From Streptosporangium subroseum (GTDB taxonomy: Bacteria > Actinomycetota > Actinomycetes > Streptosporangiales > Streptosporangiaceae), in contig NZ_FZOD01000042.1 of NCBI RefSeq assembly GCF_900188345.1, forward strand, positions 1 to 64,000: 64,000 nt of DNA, given 5' to 3'. Within the stretch, counting starts at the first letter, position 1, and every line of letters starts with the position of its first letter. A model generated the notes under the pieces. The model had not been told where the DNA came from, searched no databases, and saw only the letters and a list, made by a program, of their open reading frames with translations. The translations under genes and the position numbers were made by a program. Positions 51,813 to 60,806 of the stretch are shown here, in pieces.

Positions 51813-54044
51813 GTGATCATCAGCTTGGGCCGCTCTAAGATCCGTTCGACGGTCGTCGCGCTGGCGGTGGCAACGGTGCTCTCTGTCACTGGAGCGGCAA
51901 CGGTCGTAGCCGCCGAGGCCGCCACGCTTCCCGCAACCGGTGCGGCAACGGTGGTCACCGCCCAGGCCTCCGCGCTTGCCGCACCCGGCATCGAGGACGA
52001 GGGCGCCGACTGCGTGGTGCCCGCCCTGCCCGACGCGGGATCCCTGCCCACCAACGCCATGCTCCCCGACCCCTTCAAAAAGCTCAACGGCACCCGCATC
52101 TCCACCACCTCCGAATGGCGCTGCCGCCGCGAGGAGATCAAGAAGCTGGCCGAGAAGTTCGTCTACGGCGAAAAGCCCCCCAAGCCGGCCACCGTCACCG
52201 GGACGGTCTCCAACACCAACATCACCGTGAACGTCAACCACAACGGCAGAAGCTCCAGCTTCTCCGCCGGCGTGCAGCTGCCCAGCGGCACCGGCCCCTT
52301 CCCCGCCGTGGTGGTGCTGGGCGGATTCGGCGCCGACACGGCCGCCATCCGAGCCGCCGGCGCCGCCGTCATCAACTACGACCCCTACGCGGTCGGACGC
52401 GAGGGCACCCCGCGTAACAACAAACAGGGCGCCTTCTACAGCATCTACGGCGCCACCTCCAGCACCGGACTGCTCATGGCCTGGTCCTGGGGGGTCAGCC
52501 GGATCATCGACGTCATCGAACAATCCAACGGCACCATCCTGCGCGCCGACGCCACCGGCGTCACCGGCTGCTCCCGCTTCGGCAAGGGCGCCTTCGTCAT
52601 CGGCGCCTTCGACCAGCGCATCGCGCTGACCATGCCGATCGAGTCCGGCAGCGCCGGCGCCCCCATCTTCCGCGGCATCCCCGGCGAAGGCGCGCAAAGC
52701 CTCAGCAGCGCCTATGGCGAACAACCCTGGCTGGGCGACGCGTTCTCCACCTTCACCGGCAACCCCAACCGGCTGCCGATCGACACCCACGAAATCGTGG
52801 CCATGTTCGCCCCCCGCGGCCTGTTCATCATGGACAACCCGCACATCGCCAACCTCGGCCCCCGCTCGGCCGGCGTCGCGGCCCTGGGCGGCGCGGAGGT
52901 CTACAAGGCCCTCGGCGCCGCGGGCAACATCACCTACTGGTCCGATATCCAAGACGGTAACCACTGCGCCAACCGCGCCGAGTGGCGCACCCCGCTGCAG
53001 CAGAACATCCAGAAGTTTCTGGTGAAGACCGGTAGCGCCGCCGGTTCGATCCGGATCGCCGCCAAGGCGCAGGGCAATCTGGCGCAGTGGAGAGACTGGC
53101 AGACTCCCACCCTCGGCAGTTCCAGCGACACCATCCCGCCGAGCACGCCGGGCACCCCGGCCGCGTCCACCGTGACCGCCACCGGCGCCACGCTGACCTG
53201 GGCCGCGTCCACCGACCAGGGTGGTTCCGGCCTGGCCGGCTACAACGTCTACCGCGAGCAGGGCACCACCGACCCGCAACTCGGCCAGCCCACCACCAAC
53301 TCGATCATCCTCACCGGGCTGACCGCGAACACCCAGTACCAGGTGTACGTGCAGGCACGGGACACCGCGGGCAACCTGTCCGGCAACTCGCAGCCGGTCA
53401 CGTTCACCACGACCACCGGCGGTGGTGGTGACACCTCGCCTCCGACGGCCCCGGCCGGCTTGGCGGCCTCGGCCACCACGTCCACGGGCACCACCCTGAG
53501 CTGGACGGCCTCCACCGACGACACCGGCGTCGCCGGCTACGACGTCCTGCGCGCGCCCGGCGCGAGCGGTGGCACGTTCACCCAGGTCGCCACCTCGGCC
53601 ACGACCTCGTTCGGCGACACGGGCCTGACCCCGAGCACCGTCTACCGCTACCAGGTCAGGGCACGAGACGCGGCGGGCAACGTCTCGCCGGTCTCCAACA
53701 CCGCGGAGGTCACCACCCAGCCCGGCACGTCCACCGGAACCTGCACGGCCGTTCCGACCGTGCAGACCCAGTGGAGCACCGGGTACGTCATCCAGCCGCT
53801 GACCATCACCAACACCGGCACCTCGGCGATCACCGGCTGGACGGTCACCTTCACGCTGCCGGCCGGGCACACGATGACCGGCTCGTGGAACGGCACGGCC
53901 ACCGTCAGCGGGCAGACCGTGACCATCAGGAACGCCACCCACAACGGCTCTCTCGCCCCCGGCGCCGCCACCGCCGGCGTCGGCTTCCAGGTGAGCCGCC
54001 CGAACGGCAACACCTCACTTCCATCCGGATACACCTGCGCCTGA
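51813..54044 (+). CDS. Secreted CE15-type glucuronoyl esterase with two FN3 domains and CBM2
   Basis: The protein has 743 residues from GTG 51813 after GGGAGA; an in-frame ATG at 51738 would precede the ribosome site. The signal peptide includes STVVALAVATVLSVTGAATV. The catalytic domain runs to about residue 430: nucleophile elbow GCSRFGKGA (Ser 254), acid region ending IESGSAG, and the His in QDGNHCANR (His 384). Two FN3 domains follow (about 440-535 and 545-635), then a CBM2 cellulose-binding domain (about 645-743: YVIQPLTITNTGTSAITGWT, LPAGHTMTGSWNG). The family cleaves ester bonds between lignin and glucuronoxylan. It is thus a plant-biomass enzyme. Confidence 0.9.
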   Translation: MIISLGRSKIRSTVVALAVATVLSVTGAATVVAAEAATLPATGAATVVTAQASALAAPGIEDEGADCVVPALPDAGSLPTNAMLPDPFKKLNGTRISTTSEWRCRREEIKKLAEKFVYGEKPPKPATVTGTVSNTNITVNVNHNGRSSSFSAGVQLPSGTGPFPAVVVLGGFGADTAAIRAAGAAVINYDPYAVGREGTPRNNKQGAFYSIYGATSSTGLLMAWSWGVSRIIDVIEQSNGTILRADATGVTGCSRFGKGAFVIGAFDQRIALTMPIESGSAGAPIFRGIPGEGAQSLSSAYGEQPWLGDAFSTFTGNPNRLPIDTHEIVAMFAPRGLFIMDNPHIANLGPRSAGVAALGGAEVYKALGAAGNITYWSDIQDGNHCANRAEWRTPLQQNIQKFLVKTGSAAGSIRIAAKAQGNLAQWRDWQTPTLGSSSDTIPPSTPGTPAASTVTATGATLTWAASTDQGGSGLAGYNVYREQGTTDPQLGQPTTNSIILTGLTANTQYQVYVQARDTAGNLSGNSQPVTFTTTTGGGGDTSPPTAPAGLAASATTSTGTTLSWTASTDDTGVAGYDVLRAPGASGGTFTQVATSATTSFGDTGLTPSTVYRYQVRARDAAGNVSPVSNTAEVTTQPGTSTGTCTAVPTVQTQWSTGYVIQPLTITNTGTSAITGWTVTFTLPAGHTMTGSWNGTATVSGQTVTIRNATHNGSLAPGAATAGVGFQVSRPNGNTSLPSGYTCA

Positions 54045-54054
54045 CAGCCGGCAC

Positions 54055-54093
54055 TCCCCGGTCCACCCATCCCTTGTGCAGGTGGACCGGGGA
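54055..54093. terminator. Bidirectional terminator between convergent genes
   Basis: TCCCCGGTCCACC at 54055-54067 pairs with GGTGGACCGGGGA at 54081-54093, a 13-bp perfect stem. It lies between the ends of the CE15 esterase (plus) and the HxlR regulator (minus). Confidence 0.85.
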
Positions 54094-54094
54094 T

Positions 54095-54544
54095 CTAGCG
54101 CGTCACCTTGTTGACGGCGGTGTCATCGGGGTCGAGCAGCCGACCGTCCGCGGAGCGGATCTCCAGCATGCGCAGAGGCTGCCCACGCCGGCGGTCGATC
54201 ATCTCCGAATGCGGTTCGTCGGGCTCGAAGAAGTGCCCCTCGCCCCACTGCCGCAGCGCCACGATGACGGGGAAGAGGTCTTTGCCCTTCGGTGTCAGAA
54301 CGTACTCGTGGTAGGAACTGCCGTCGGAGGCCGGGACGACGTCGAGGATGCCGCCGGCGACCAAGACGCGCAGACGCGTGGTGAGGATGTTCTTGGCGAC
54401 GCCGAGGCTGCGCTGGAACTCTCCGAAGCGACGACTGCCGTCAAACGCGTCACGCACGATCAACAGGGACCACCAGTCGCCGATCGCGTCGACTGATCGC
54501 GCGACGGGACAGTCACTGTCGTTGAAACGCGTCCGCCTCACCAT
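54095..54544 (-). CDS. HxlR-family transcriptional regulator
   Basis: This 149-residue winged-helix regulator contains CPVARSVDAIGDWWSLLIVRD, the signature entry helix with its Cys, followed by FGEFQRSLGVAKNILTTRLR as the recognition helix and VLTPKGKDLFPVIVALRQWG. It is divergent from an MFS transporter. The inverted repeat at 54575-54608 between them is the likely operator. It probably represses the transporter in response to redox or electrophile stress (inference from family). Confidence 0.92.
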   Translation of the reverse strand: MVRRTRFNDSDCPVARSVDAIGDWWSLLIVRDAFDGSRRFGEFQRSLGVAKNILTTRLRVLVAGGILDVVPASDGSSYHEYVLTPKGKDLFPVIVALRQWGEGHFFEPDEPHSEMIDRRRGQPLRMLEIRSADGRLLDPDDTAVNKVTR

Positions 54545-54574
54545 GGCGCCCTCCCATTTACTTTGGTTGCAACA

Positions 54575-54608
54575 TGCTACCAGAACGGTTACCGTCCATC
54601 TGGTAGCA
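54575..54608. promoter_or_regulatory. HxlR operator candidate
   Basis: TGCTACCAGA (54575-54584) and TCTGGTAGCA (54599-54608) are perfect inverted repeats with a 14-base spacer, placed between the divergent HxlR and MFS starts. Confidence 0.75.
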
Positions 54609-54637
54609 AGATGAAACCAATCTCTGGGGGACGCCGA

Positions 54638-55876
54638 GTGGCCGGCAACAACGGGACCACAGCACCGAGGACCGCGAGCACGGACGAGGGGGCTGCCGGC
54701 CTCGCGTTACCCCGAGGCATCACCCTGCTCTTCGCCGTCGCCTGCGGGACCGCGGTGGCCAACGTCTACTTCGCGCAGCCCCTCCTGGTGACGCTGGGCC
54801 GCGACTTCGCGATCAGCCCGGCGACGCTCGGTGCCGTCGTCACCCTCACCCAGCTTGGTTACGGGCTGGGGCTCTTCTTCATCGTGCCGCTGGGCGACCT
54901 GCTCGACCGCAGACGCCTCATCGTGATGCAGCTGCTCCTGCTGGCGGCGGCGCTGACGGTGGTCGGCACCGCCGCCATCGCGGCGCTCCTGCTTGCGGGC
55001 ATGGCCGCCGTGGGGCTCCTCGCGGTGGTGACCCAGACGTTGGTGGCCTTCGCCGCGTCGCTCGCCCCACCGGCGCAACGCGGACGTGTCGTCGGCCTCG
55101 TGACCAGCGGCGTGGTCACCGGAATCCTGCTCGCCCGCACCGTATCCGGCCTCCTGGCCGACCTCGCCGGCTGGCGCTCCGTCTACCTCGCCTCGGCGGC
55201 CCTCACCTGCGCGCTCGCCCTGGCGCTGCACCACGCCCTGCCGCCCCGCACCACCGCCGCACCGTCCATGCGCTACGGACAGCTCCTGCGCTCCACGCTC
55301 ACGCTGTTCGCGCAGGAGCGCCTCCTGCGGCTCCGCGCCCTGCTCGCCCTGCTCATCTTCGCCGCCTTCAGCACCCTGTGGAGCTGCATCGCCCTGCCGC
55401 TGAGCGCGCCTCCGCTGTCTCTGTCCCACACGGCGATCGGCGCGTTCGGACTGGCGGGAGCCGCGGGCGCCCTGGCCGCGACCGCGGCCGGCCGCCTCAA
55501 CGATCGCGGACTCTCCCAGAGGACCACCGGCATCGGCCTGACCCTGCTCGCCGCCTCGTGGCTGCCCCTGGCCTTCGCCCGGCAGTCACTGTGGGCGCTG
55601 GCGGTCGGTGTGATCGTCCTCGACCTCGCCGTGCAGGCGGTCCACGTCACCAACCAGAACCTGATCTACGCACTTCGCCCGGACGCGGGCAGCCGGCTGA
55701 TCGGCGGCTACATGGTCTTCTACTCGCTCGGCAGCGCCTTCGGAGCCATAGCCTCGACCGCTCTCTACGCGGCGGCCGGCTGGGGTGCCGTGTGCGCGCT
55801 GGGTGCCGCGATCAGCTGTCTCGCGCTCCTCCTGTGGGCAGGCACGCGGCGCCGTACCCCGGCCGCCGCCGGCTGA
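54638..55876 (+). CDS. MFS transporter
   Basis: The protein has about 412 residues from GTG 54638, preceded by GGGGGA; an ATG at 54611 has no ribosome site and lies in the operator region. Many TM segments are visible (LLFAVACGTAVANVYFAQPL, LGLFFIVPLGDLLDRRR). The A-N-x-Y-x-x-QP motif and the D-x-x-DRRR loop fit the YfiS/Bcr-type drug or small-molecule efflux MFS. It is regulated by the adjacent HxlR protein (inference). Confidence 0.9.
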   Translation: MAGNNGTTAPRTASTDEGAAGLALPRGITLLFAVACGTAVANVYFAQPLLVTLGRDFAISPATLGAVVTLTQLGYGLGLFFIVPLGDLLDRRRLIVMQLLLLAAALTVVGTAAIAALLLAGMAAVGLLAVVTQTLVAFAASLAPPAQRGRVVGLVTSGVVTGILLARTVSGLLADLAGWRSVYLASAALTCALALALHHALPPRTTAAPSMRYGQLLRSTLTLFAQERLLRLRALLALLIFAAFSTLWSCIALPLSAPPLSLSHTAIGAFGLAGAAGALAATAAGRLNDRGLSQRTTGIGLTLLAASWLPLAFARQSLWALAVGVIVLDLAVQAVHVTNQNLIYALRPDAGSRLIGGYMVFYSLGSAFGAIASTALYAAAGWGAVCALGAAISCLALLLWAGTRRRTPAAAG

Positions 55877-55989
55877 ACAGGCCGGCCGTGCCCCCGGTCG
55901 AAGATCGAGAAGGAGTTCGGCGGATTCACTCGTCCCCGCTCGCCTGCGGCGAGTGGAGGTTCCCGCGGTGACGCCCTCGACCGTCGGTC

Positions 55990-56520
55990 TCAGGAGGTGA
56001 CCTGGCCGGACTGGACGCGGCGGTAGTGACGCTGCGCCTTGGAGCGCGCGCCACAGGTCTCCATGGAGTGCCAACGGCGTGTCCCGTTGCGGGACGTGTC
56101 GTGGAAGTAGAGGACGCACTCGGGGTGCGCACACCGCCGCACCCGATCCGGTTGCGCCTGGAGGAGTTCCGCGTACCGGCTCACCGCCGTCCACGCGGGC
56201 AGCCATCCCGCGTCGGCGTCGACCGCATGCTCCGGCCTGCCGCCGTGGATCTCCGTCCGCACCGAGCCGTGCGCGAGTACGGCGTTCAGCCGCGCCTCCG
56301 TGGCGTCGCCCGGCCGTTCGAGGGCGTCCCTCAGGGCGTCCCGGGCCTCCAGCAGCGGCGCCTTGGCGTCCGGCACCGGGTCGATGAAGCCGTTCTCCGT
56401 CAGCCACTGCCCGATACAGAGGTCGTCCTCGAAGAAGTCGACGGGCATCCCGCGGCTCACCCACCGGGTGTTCACCAGTTCCAGCGGCAGAGGCTCTCCT
56501 CTGTGCGGTCTTTCCAGCAT
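55990..56520 (-). CDS. ABATE/CGNR zinc-finger regulator
   Basis: The protein has 176 residues from ATG 56520. The N-terminal ABATE domain has LELVNTRWVSRGMPVDFF, and the C-terminal CGNR-type zinc finger has RRCAHPECVLYFHDTSRNGT and RRWHSMETCGARSKAQRHY. The usual CGNR tetrad reads CGAR here. Members are putative transcription factors of metabolic genes. It is divergent from the deleted hydrolase at 56623. Confidence 0.9.
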   Translation of the reverse strand: MLERPHRGEPLPLELVNTRWVSRGMPVDFFEDDLCIGQWLTENGFIDPVPDAKAPLLEARDALRDALERPGDATEARLNAVLAHGSVRTEIHGGRPEHAVDADAGWLPAWTAVSRYAELLQAQPDRVRRCAHPECVLYFHDTSRNGTRRWHSMETCGARSKAQRHYRRVQSGQVTS

Positions 56521-56622
56521 ACGACCGATCTTACCACCTTGGTGCGTTTGACAGGTTAGAGAACCCCTGCATAGATTCTTACCGTTCAATCTGGTTTTAA
56601 GGGTAAGAAAGAAGGCCGAGTC

Positions 56623-57166
56623 ATGTCCGCCAACACCTCTACGCCGACCAGCGGCACCACCGCGGTCCCCACCCACAACCGCACCGCGGTGGTCGACGGT
56701 CACACCGTCTTCTATCGGGAGGCCGGCGACCCATCGCTCCCGACGCTGGTACTGCTGCACGGCTTCCCGACGTCGTCGCACATGTTCCGGCGCCTCATCG
56801 AGGAACTGAAGGACGCGTACCACCTGATCGCCCCCGACCACATCGGGTTCGGTTTCTCCGACGCACCGTCCGTCGAGAAGTTCGCCTATTCGTTCGATCG
56901 TCTGACGGAGATCACACATCTGGGACTACCAGTTCAACCTCGACCTCTACCCCGGGTTCCAGGAGTACTTCCGCACGCACCGGCCGCCGACCCTGATCAC
57001 CTGGGGCGAGCACGACAAGATCTTCGGCGCCGACGGCGCCCGCGCCTACCTGCGTGACCTTCCGGACGCCGAACTGCACCTCCTCGACGGAGGCCACTTC
57101 GCACTCGAGACCCACGGCGACGAGATCGCGGCCCTGATGCGCGACTTCCTCGACCGCGTCCTGTGA
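56623..57166 (+). pseudogene. Alpha/beta hydrolase with large internal deletion
   Basis: The first 96 residues (HGFPTSSHMFRRLIEEL, APDHIGFGFS) match the N-terminus of a dehalogenase-type hydrolase. At about 56915 the frame jumps: the sequence continues in another frame as WDYQFNLDLYPGFQEYFRTH, WGEHDKIFGADG and LDGGHFALETH to the stop at 57166. About 130-140 residues carrying the cap and nucleophile are missing. The intact paralogue at 35678-36544 shows what was lost. Confidence 0.85.
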
Positions 57167-57251
57167 CCCACCCCGAGCGGGCAGCCACGCATTCCACGCC
57201 ACCACCCCGTCAGACCGGCGGCGAACCGAACGAGAAGAAGGACCTGACGTC

Positions 57252-58004
57252 ATGACAGACATCGCCCTCACCTACATCGGCGGCCCCACGGCCCTCCTCG
57301 AGTACGGCGGAGTCCGTTTCCTCACGGATCCCACCTTCGACGCGCCGCAGACCTACGAACCCCGCAACGGCGTCACCCATACGAAGACCCACGGCCCCGC
57401 CCTCACCCCGAACGAACTCGGCGTGGTCGACCTGGCCCTGGTCTCACACCACCATCACGGCGACAATCTCGACATCCTCGGCACCGCCCTCCTACGCGAC
57501 CTGCCCCTCACGATCAGCACCACCAAGGCAGCCGAGGACCTCGGCGGCACAGTCGTGGGTCTCGAGCCGTGGGCCTCTGTGCGGGTCGGCCAGGTCACGG
57601 TCACGGCCGTTCCTGCACTGCACGGCCCTCCCGGGTCGGAAGGCCGCGGTCCCGTCATCGGATTCGTCCTGCAGACGGCGGAGGCGCCCAGCGTCTACGT
57701 CAGCGGGGACAACGCCTCGCTCCTGTACGTCGAATCCATCGCCGAGCGCTTCGGGAAGATCGACATCGCGCTCCTCTTCGCCGGCGCCGCCCGCCTCCCC
57801 GTCGCCGAGGGCGACCTCACCCTGTCCTCGGCGGACGCGGCACTCGCCGCGGAGATTCTGGCGAGCGACACGGTCGTGGGGCTGCACACGGAGGACTGGG
57901 GACACCTCACCGAATCCAGGAAGGACTTCCGCAAGGCGTTCGCCGACAGGGGCCAATACGTTGAGACCCCGCGTGCCCGCCGCGTGATCCTGCGTAACGC
58001 CTGA
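57252..58004 (+). CDS. MBL-fold metallo-hydrolase (UlaG-like)
   Basis: The protein has 250 residues from ATG 57252. The metallo-beta-lactamase fold includes THTKTHGPAL, the metal motif LVSHHHHGDNLDI (HxHxDN variant), VPALHGPPG, and VSGDNAS. The C-terminal His is in VGLHTEDWGHL. It probably hydrolyses a lactone or phosphodiester. It lies 85 bases after the broken hydrolase on the same strand. Confidence 0.88.
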   Translation: MTDIALTYIGGPTALLEYGGVRFLTDPTFDAPQTYEPRNGVTHTKTHGPALTPNELGVVDLALVSHHHHGDNLDILGTALLRDLPLTISTTKAAEDLGGTVVGLEPWASVRVGQVTVTAVPALHGPPGSEGRGPVIGFVLQTAEAPSVYVSGDNASLLYVESIAERFGKIDIALLFAGAARLPVAEGDLTLSSADAALAAEILASDTVVGLHTEDWGHLTESRKDFRKAFADRGQYVETPRARRVILRNA

Positions 58005-58161
58005 CATCCAAGCCGTCGGGCAGCACGACAGCGAACGCGCCGATGCACCGGGACCCGTGAAAACGGCGAGCCCGAAGACGCATCGTGATGATGCACGGAG
58101 CACAAGCCGGCGTGGCACCGTCGGCCGCGGCGCGGATGGCGGCGCCTCGCGGCGAGACCGT

Positions 58162-58779
58162 TCACCTGTGCGACGACCGCACCCCACCCGAGGCCGATCG
58201 AGCAGCGGTGACAAAATCCCTGATGAGACCCGCGTCCTTCACGCCGGGCGCGATCTCCACACCGCTTGACACGTCCACCCCCCAGGGCTCGGCGGCGGCG
58301 ATCGCCACGGCCACGTTCGACGGGTCCAGGCCTCCCGCCAGCATCCAGCGACCCTCCGGACGCCCGCGCACCGCCGCCCAGTCCCACGGCTCCCCCGAGC
58401 CCGGCCTGGGCGCGTCGACGATGAGCAGGTCCTCGTCGAAGGCGCCGCAGCGCAGGTCGGTGCTCGCGGCGCCGGCGCGGATCAGCGCGACGTCGAGGTC
58501 CTTCAACGCGGTGAAGTCTCCATGCGGGTGGTCACCGTGCAGCTGGACGGCACGCACCCCGGCCTCCAGCGCAGCCGCCCGGACCTCCTCGGGAGCCTCG
58601 CCCGCGAACACCGCCACGGTCAGCACGTGCGAGGGCACCCCCGAGGCCAGTTCGCGCGCACGCGCGGGGGTGATCCGCCGGGAGCTCCTGGTGAGGACAA
58701 AGCCGATCGCGTCGGCACCCGCCTCGACGGCGGCGGCGACATGCTCGGGCTCGCGCAGCCCGCAGATCTTCACATACAT
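58162..58779 (-). CDS. trpF: Phosphoribosylanthranilate isomerase
   Basis: This 205-residue protein performs the third step of tryptophan synthesis, converting PRA to CdRP. MYVKICGLREPEHVAAA (Cys 6 is the catalytic base), GADAIGFVLTRSSRRI, RAVQLHGDH, LLIVDAP and LAGGLDPSNV, VDVSSGVE are all family landmarks. The gene is alone, not in a trp operon, as is usual in actinobacteria. Confidence 0.95.
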   Translation of the reverse strand: MYVKICGLREPEHVAAAVEAGADAIGFVLTRSSRRITPARARELASGVPSHVLTVAVFAGEAPEEVRAAALEAGVRAVQLHGDHPHGDFTALKDLDVALIRAGAASTDLRCGAFDEDLLIVDAPRPGSGEPWDWAAVRGRPEGRWMLAGGLDPSNVAVAIAAAEPWGVDVSSGVEIAPGVKDAGLIRDFVTAARSASGGVRSSHR

Positions 58780-58889
58780 CCCGCCTACGCTAGCCGTGTT
58801 TTCGCCGGGCCCGATCCTTCGGCGAGGATCTCACCGGTCCGCGTCCGGGAGGCGGCGGATCCGTCGCGGGGAAGGCACGATCACCCGTC

Positions 58890-59094
58890 TCAGGAGGCCG
58901 ACCGGGCGGGGGCGACGGCGTTGGGGTAGACGAACTCGACGTCCTCCTGGGGCACGGGCGCACCGGTGTCATCGACGAATGCGACGCGCACCGGACGCCC
59001 GGAGGACCGGCTTCGTCCACCGTTCGCCGAGCACCCGCAGGCTCCGGGCGATGGAGCACCGCGGCTCGGACAGATCGTCCGTCTTCGTTGGCAT
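58890..59094 (-). pseudogene. HxlR-family regulator, internally deleted
   Basis: From ATG 59094 the frame gives an HxlR N-terminus (DDLSEPRCSIARSLRVLGER), and then, in a different frame, a C-terminus typical of the same family (VAFVDDTGAPVPQEDVEFV) ending at 58890. The central recognition helix and wing are gone. The operator-like repeats at 59114-59153 survive beside it. Confidence 0.7.
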
Positions 59095-59113
59095 GAGCCC
59101 AGTCTCTGCGAAA

Positions 59114-59153
59114 TTGGAATTTCCAACTCAGGGTGCTAGGTTGGAAATGGCAA
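59114..59153. promoter_or_regulatory. Paired TTGGAA repeats, probable HxlR operator
   Basis: TTGGAATTTCCAA at 59114-59126 is a perfect palindrome; a second, imperfect copy (TTGGAAATGGCAA) lies at 59141-59153. Both are followed by CTCA. They lie between the deleted HxlR gene and the SDR at 59245. Confidence 0.65.
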
Positions 59154-59244
59154 CTCACAGGCGACGGGGTTGTCCGTACAACACCGCAGAACGGGAACCG
59201 CGCCGCGGTGTCGTCCTCGCCACCGCCTACCCATAAGGAAAATC

Positions 59245-59955
59245 ATGCAGATCAACGGTGCTGTGGCCCTCGTCAGCGGCGGCAATCGCGGGCTCGGCGA
59301 GCAGTTCGTCCAGGCATTGCTCGATCGCGGCGTGTCCAAGGTCTACGCGGCCGCGCGCAACCCCGACACGATCACCACACCGGGGGTGGTGCGCGTCGCG
59401 CTCGACGTCACCGATCCCGCGTCCGTACGCGCGGCGGCCGATCTGGCTCAGGACGTCACCCTGCTGATCAACAACGCCGGAAGCTCCACCGGTGCCGGTC
59501 TTCCCGACGGCGACGTCGACGACTTCCGGCTTGAGATGGAGACCCACTTCTTCGGTACGCTCGCCATGAGCCGGGCCTTCGCTCCCGCCCTTGCCCGCAA
59601 CGGCGGCGGAGCCGTGCTCAACGTCCTGTCGGTGCTGTCCTGGCTCGCGTTCCCCGGCGCCGTGGCCTACACCTCGGCCAAGTCGGCGGCCTGGTCCCTC
59701 ACCAACGCCCTGCGCGTGCAGCTCGCCGAGCAGAAGACCCTGGTCACGGGCCTGTACGTCGGATACATGGACACCGACATGGCCGCGCACATCGACGGGC
59801 CCAAGTCCAACCCCGCGACGGTCGCCCACGCCGCCCTCGACGGCGTCGAAGCCGGGCGGTACGAGGTTCTCGCCGACGAGACCACCGTGAACGTCAGGGC
59901 CGCACTCTCCGGTGATCTCACCGCGCTCTACCCGCAGCTGGCTGCGGCGCTCTGA
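59245..59955 (+). CDS. Short-chain dehydrogenase/reductase
   Basis: The protein has 236 residues from ATG 59245, behind AAGGAA. It has NADP-binding SGGNRGLGEQF, LLINNAGSSTG, the Ser in VLSVLSWLAF, and catalytic AYTSAKSAAW (Tyr/Lys). It is a classical SDR with intact residues. It is probably the former target of the neighbouring HxlR regulator, so it may now be derepressed. Confidence 0.9.
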   Translation: MQINGAVALVSGGNRGLGEQFVQALLDRGVSKVYAAARNPDTITTPGVVRVALDVTDPASVRAAADLAQDVTLLINNAGSSTGAGLPDGDVDDFRLEMETHFFGTLAMSRAFAPALARNGGGAVLNVLSVLSWLAFPGAVAYTSAKSAAWSLTNALRVQLAEQKTLVTGLYVGYMDTDMAAHIDGPKSNPATVAHAALDGVEAGRYEVLADETTVNVRAALSGDLTALYPQLAAAL

Positions 59956-60016
59956 ACCTGCGGTCACCACCGGATTCGTACCGGAACCGGCTTCACAGCC
60001 CCTGCCCTGGCCGTAC

Positions 60017-60733
60017 TTACCACGGCAGGGTGGTTCCGTCCCAGGAGAAGAACTGGCCGGTGGGGCCGTCGTCGGGCAACAGGGCCAGCCTGACGGCGCC
60101 GGCCGCGCCTTCGACGGGATCCTCTCCGGCGGCGGCGGCTCGCATGTTGAGGTCGGTCGCCCGGAGACCGGGGGCCAGGGCATTCACTGTGAACCCTTCG
60201 GCTGCGAGCGTCTGGGCGTAGAAGAGCGTCAGCGCGTTCAGGGCGGACTTGGACGAGCGGTACGCCGCGGCGCTGCCGGCTGAGACGGCGAACGAATGCT
60301 CCGGGTCCGAACTCCAGGTCAGCGATCCGGTCCCGCTGGAGACGTTCACGATGCGGGGTCGTGCGGAGCGGCGCAGCGCCGGTAGGAAGGCGTTGGTGAC
60401 CGTGAGGACGCCGAAGAGGTTCGTCTCATAAGTACGGCGGAAGCTGTCGACGTCAGCCTCGGTCGCAGGCCGGCCGTCGACCATGACGCCGGCATTGTTG
60501 ACCAGGATGTCCAGGTTCTCGATCTGCTGGGCGGCCTTGGCCACGCTCCTGTCGTCGGTGACGTCGAGGATCAGCAGCCGGGCGTTGCCGCCGATCTCCT
60601 TGACGGCCCGCTCTCCTCGGTCGGCGTCGCGCGAGCCGACGTAGACGGTCAGGCCGGCGGCGGCGAGCTGCCGGGCGATCTCCTTGCCGATGCCCTTGTT
60701 GGCACCCGTGACCAGTGCTGTGAAATGGTTCAT
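60017..60733 (-). CDS. Short-chain dehydrogenase/reductase
   Basis: The protein has 238 residues from ATG 60733; the longer frame is unsupported. It has VTGANKGIGKEIA, LVNNAGVMVDG, VNVSSGTGSL and the active-site AAYRSSKSALNAL. It is a classical SDR with intact catalytic residues. It is divergent from the XRE regulator at 60807, which probably controls it. Confidence 0.9.
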   Translation of the reverse strand: MNHFTALVTGANKGIGKEIARQLAAAGLTVYVGSRDADRGERAVKEIGGNARLLILDVTDDRSVAKAAQQIENLDILVNNAGVMVDGRPATEADVDSFRRTYETNLFGVLTVTNAFLPALRRSARPRIVNVSSGTGSLTWSSDPEHSFAVSAGSAAAYRSSKSALNALTLFYAQTLAAEGFTVNALAPGLRATDLNMRAAAAGEDPVEGAAGAVRLALLPDDGPTGQFFSWDGTTLPW

Positions 60734-60806
60734 GACATCTACGATTTCGTAGCGCCATCGCCCTATCCAGGGACAACCGATCCCTGGCAGCCGGAAGGAG
60801 GCACCT

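Noticed and set aside
51810..53942. Minus-strand ORF of 710 codons opposite the CE15 esterase
   Set aside because: Gly/Ala/Arg/Val-rich without motifs; the plus strand has a signal peptide, catalytic triad and CBM2.
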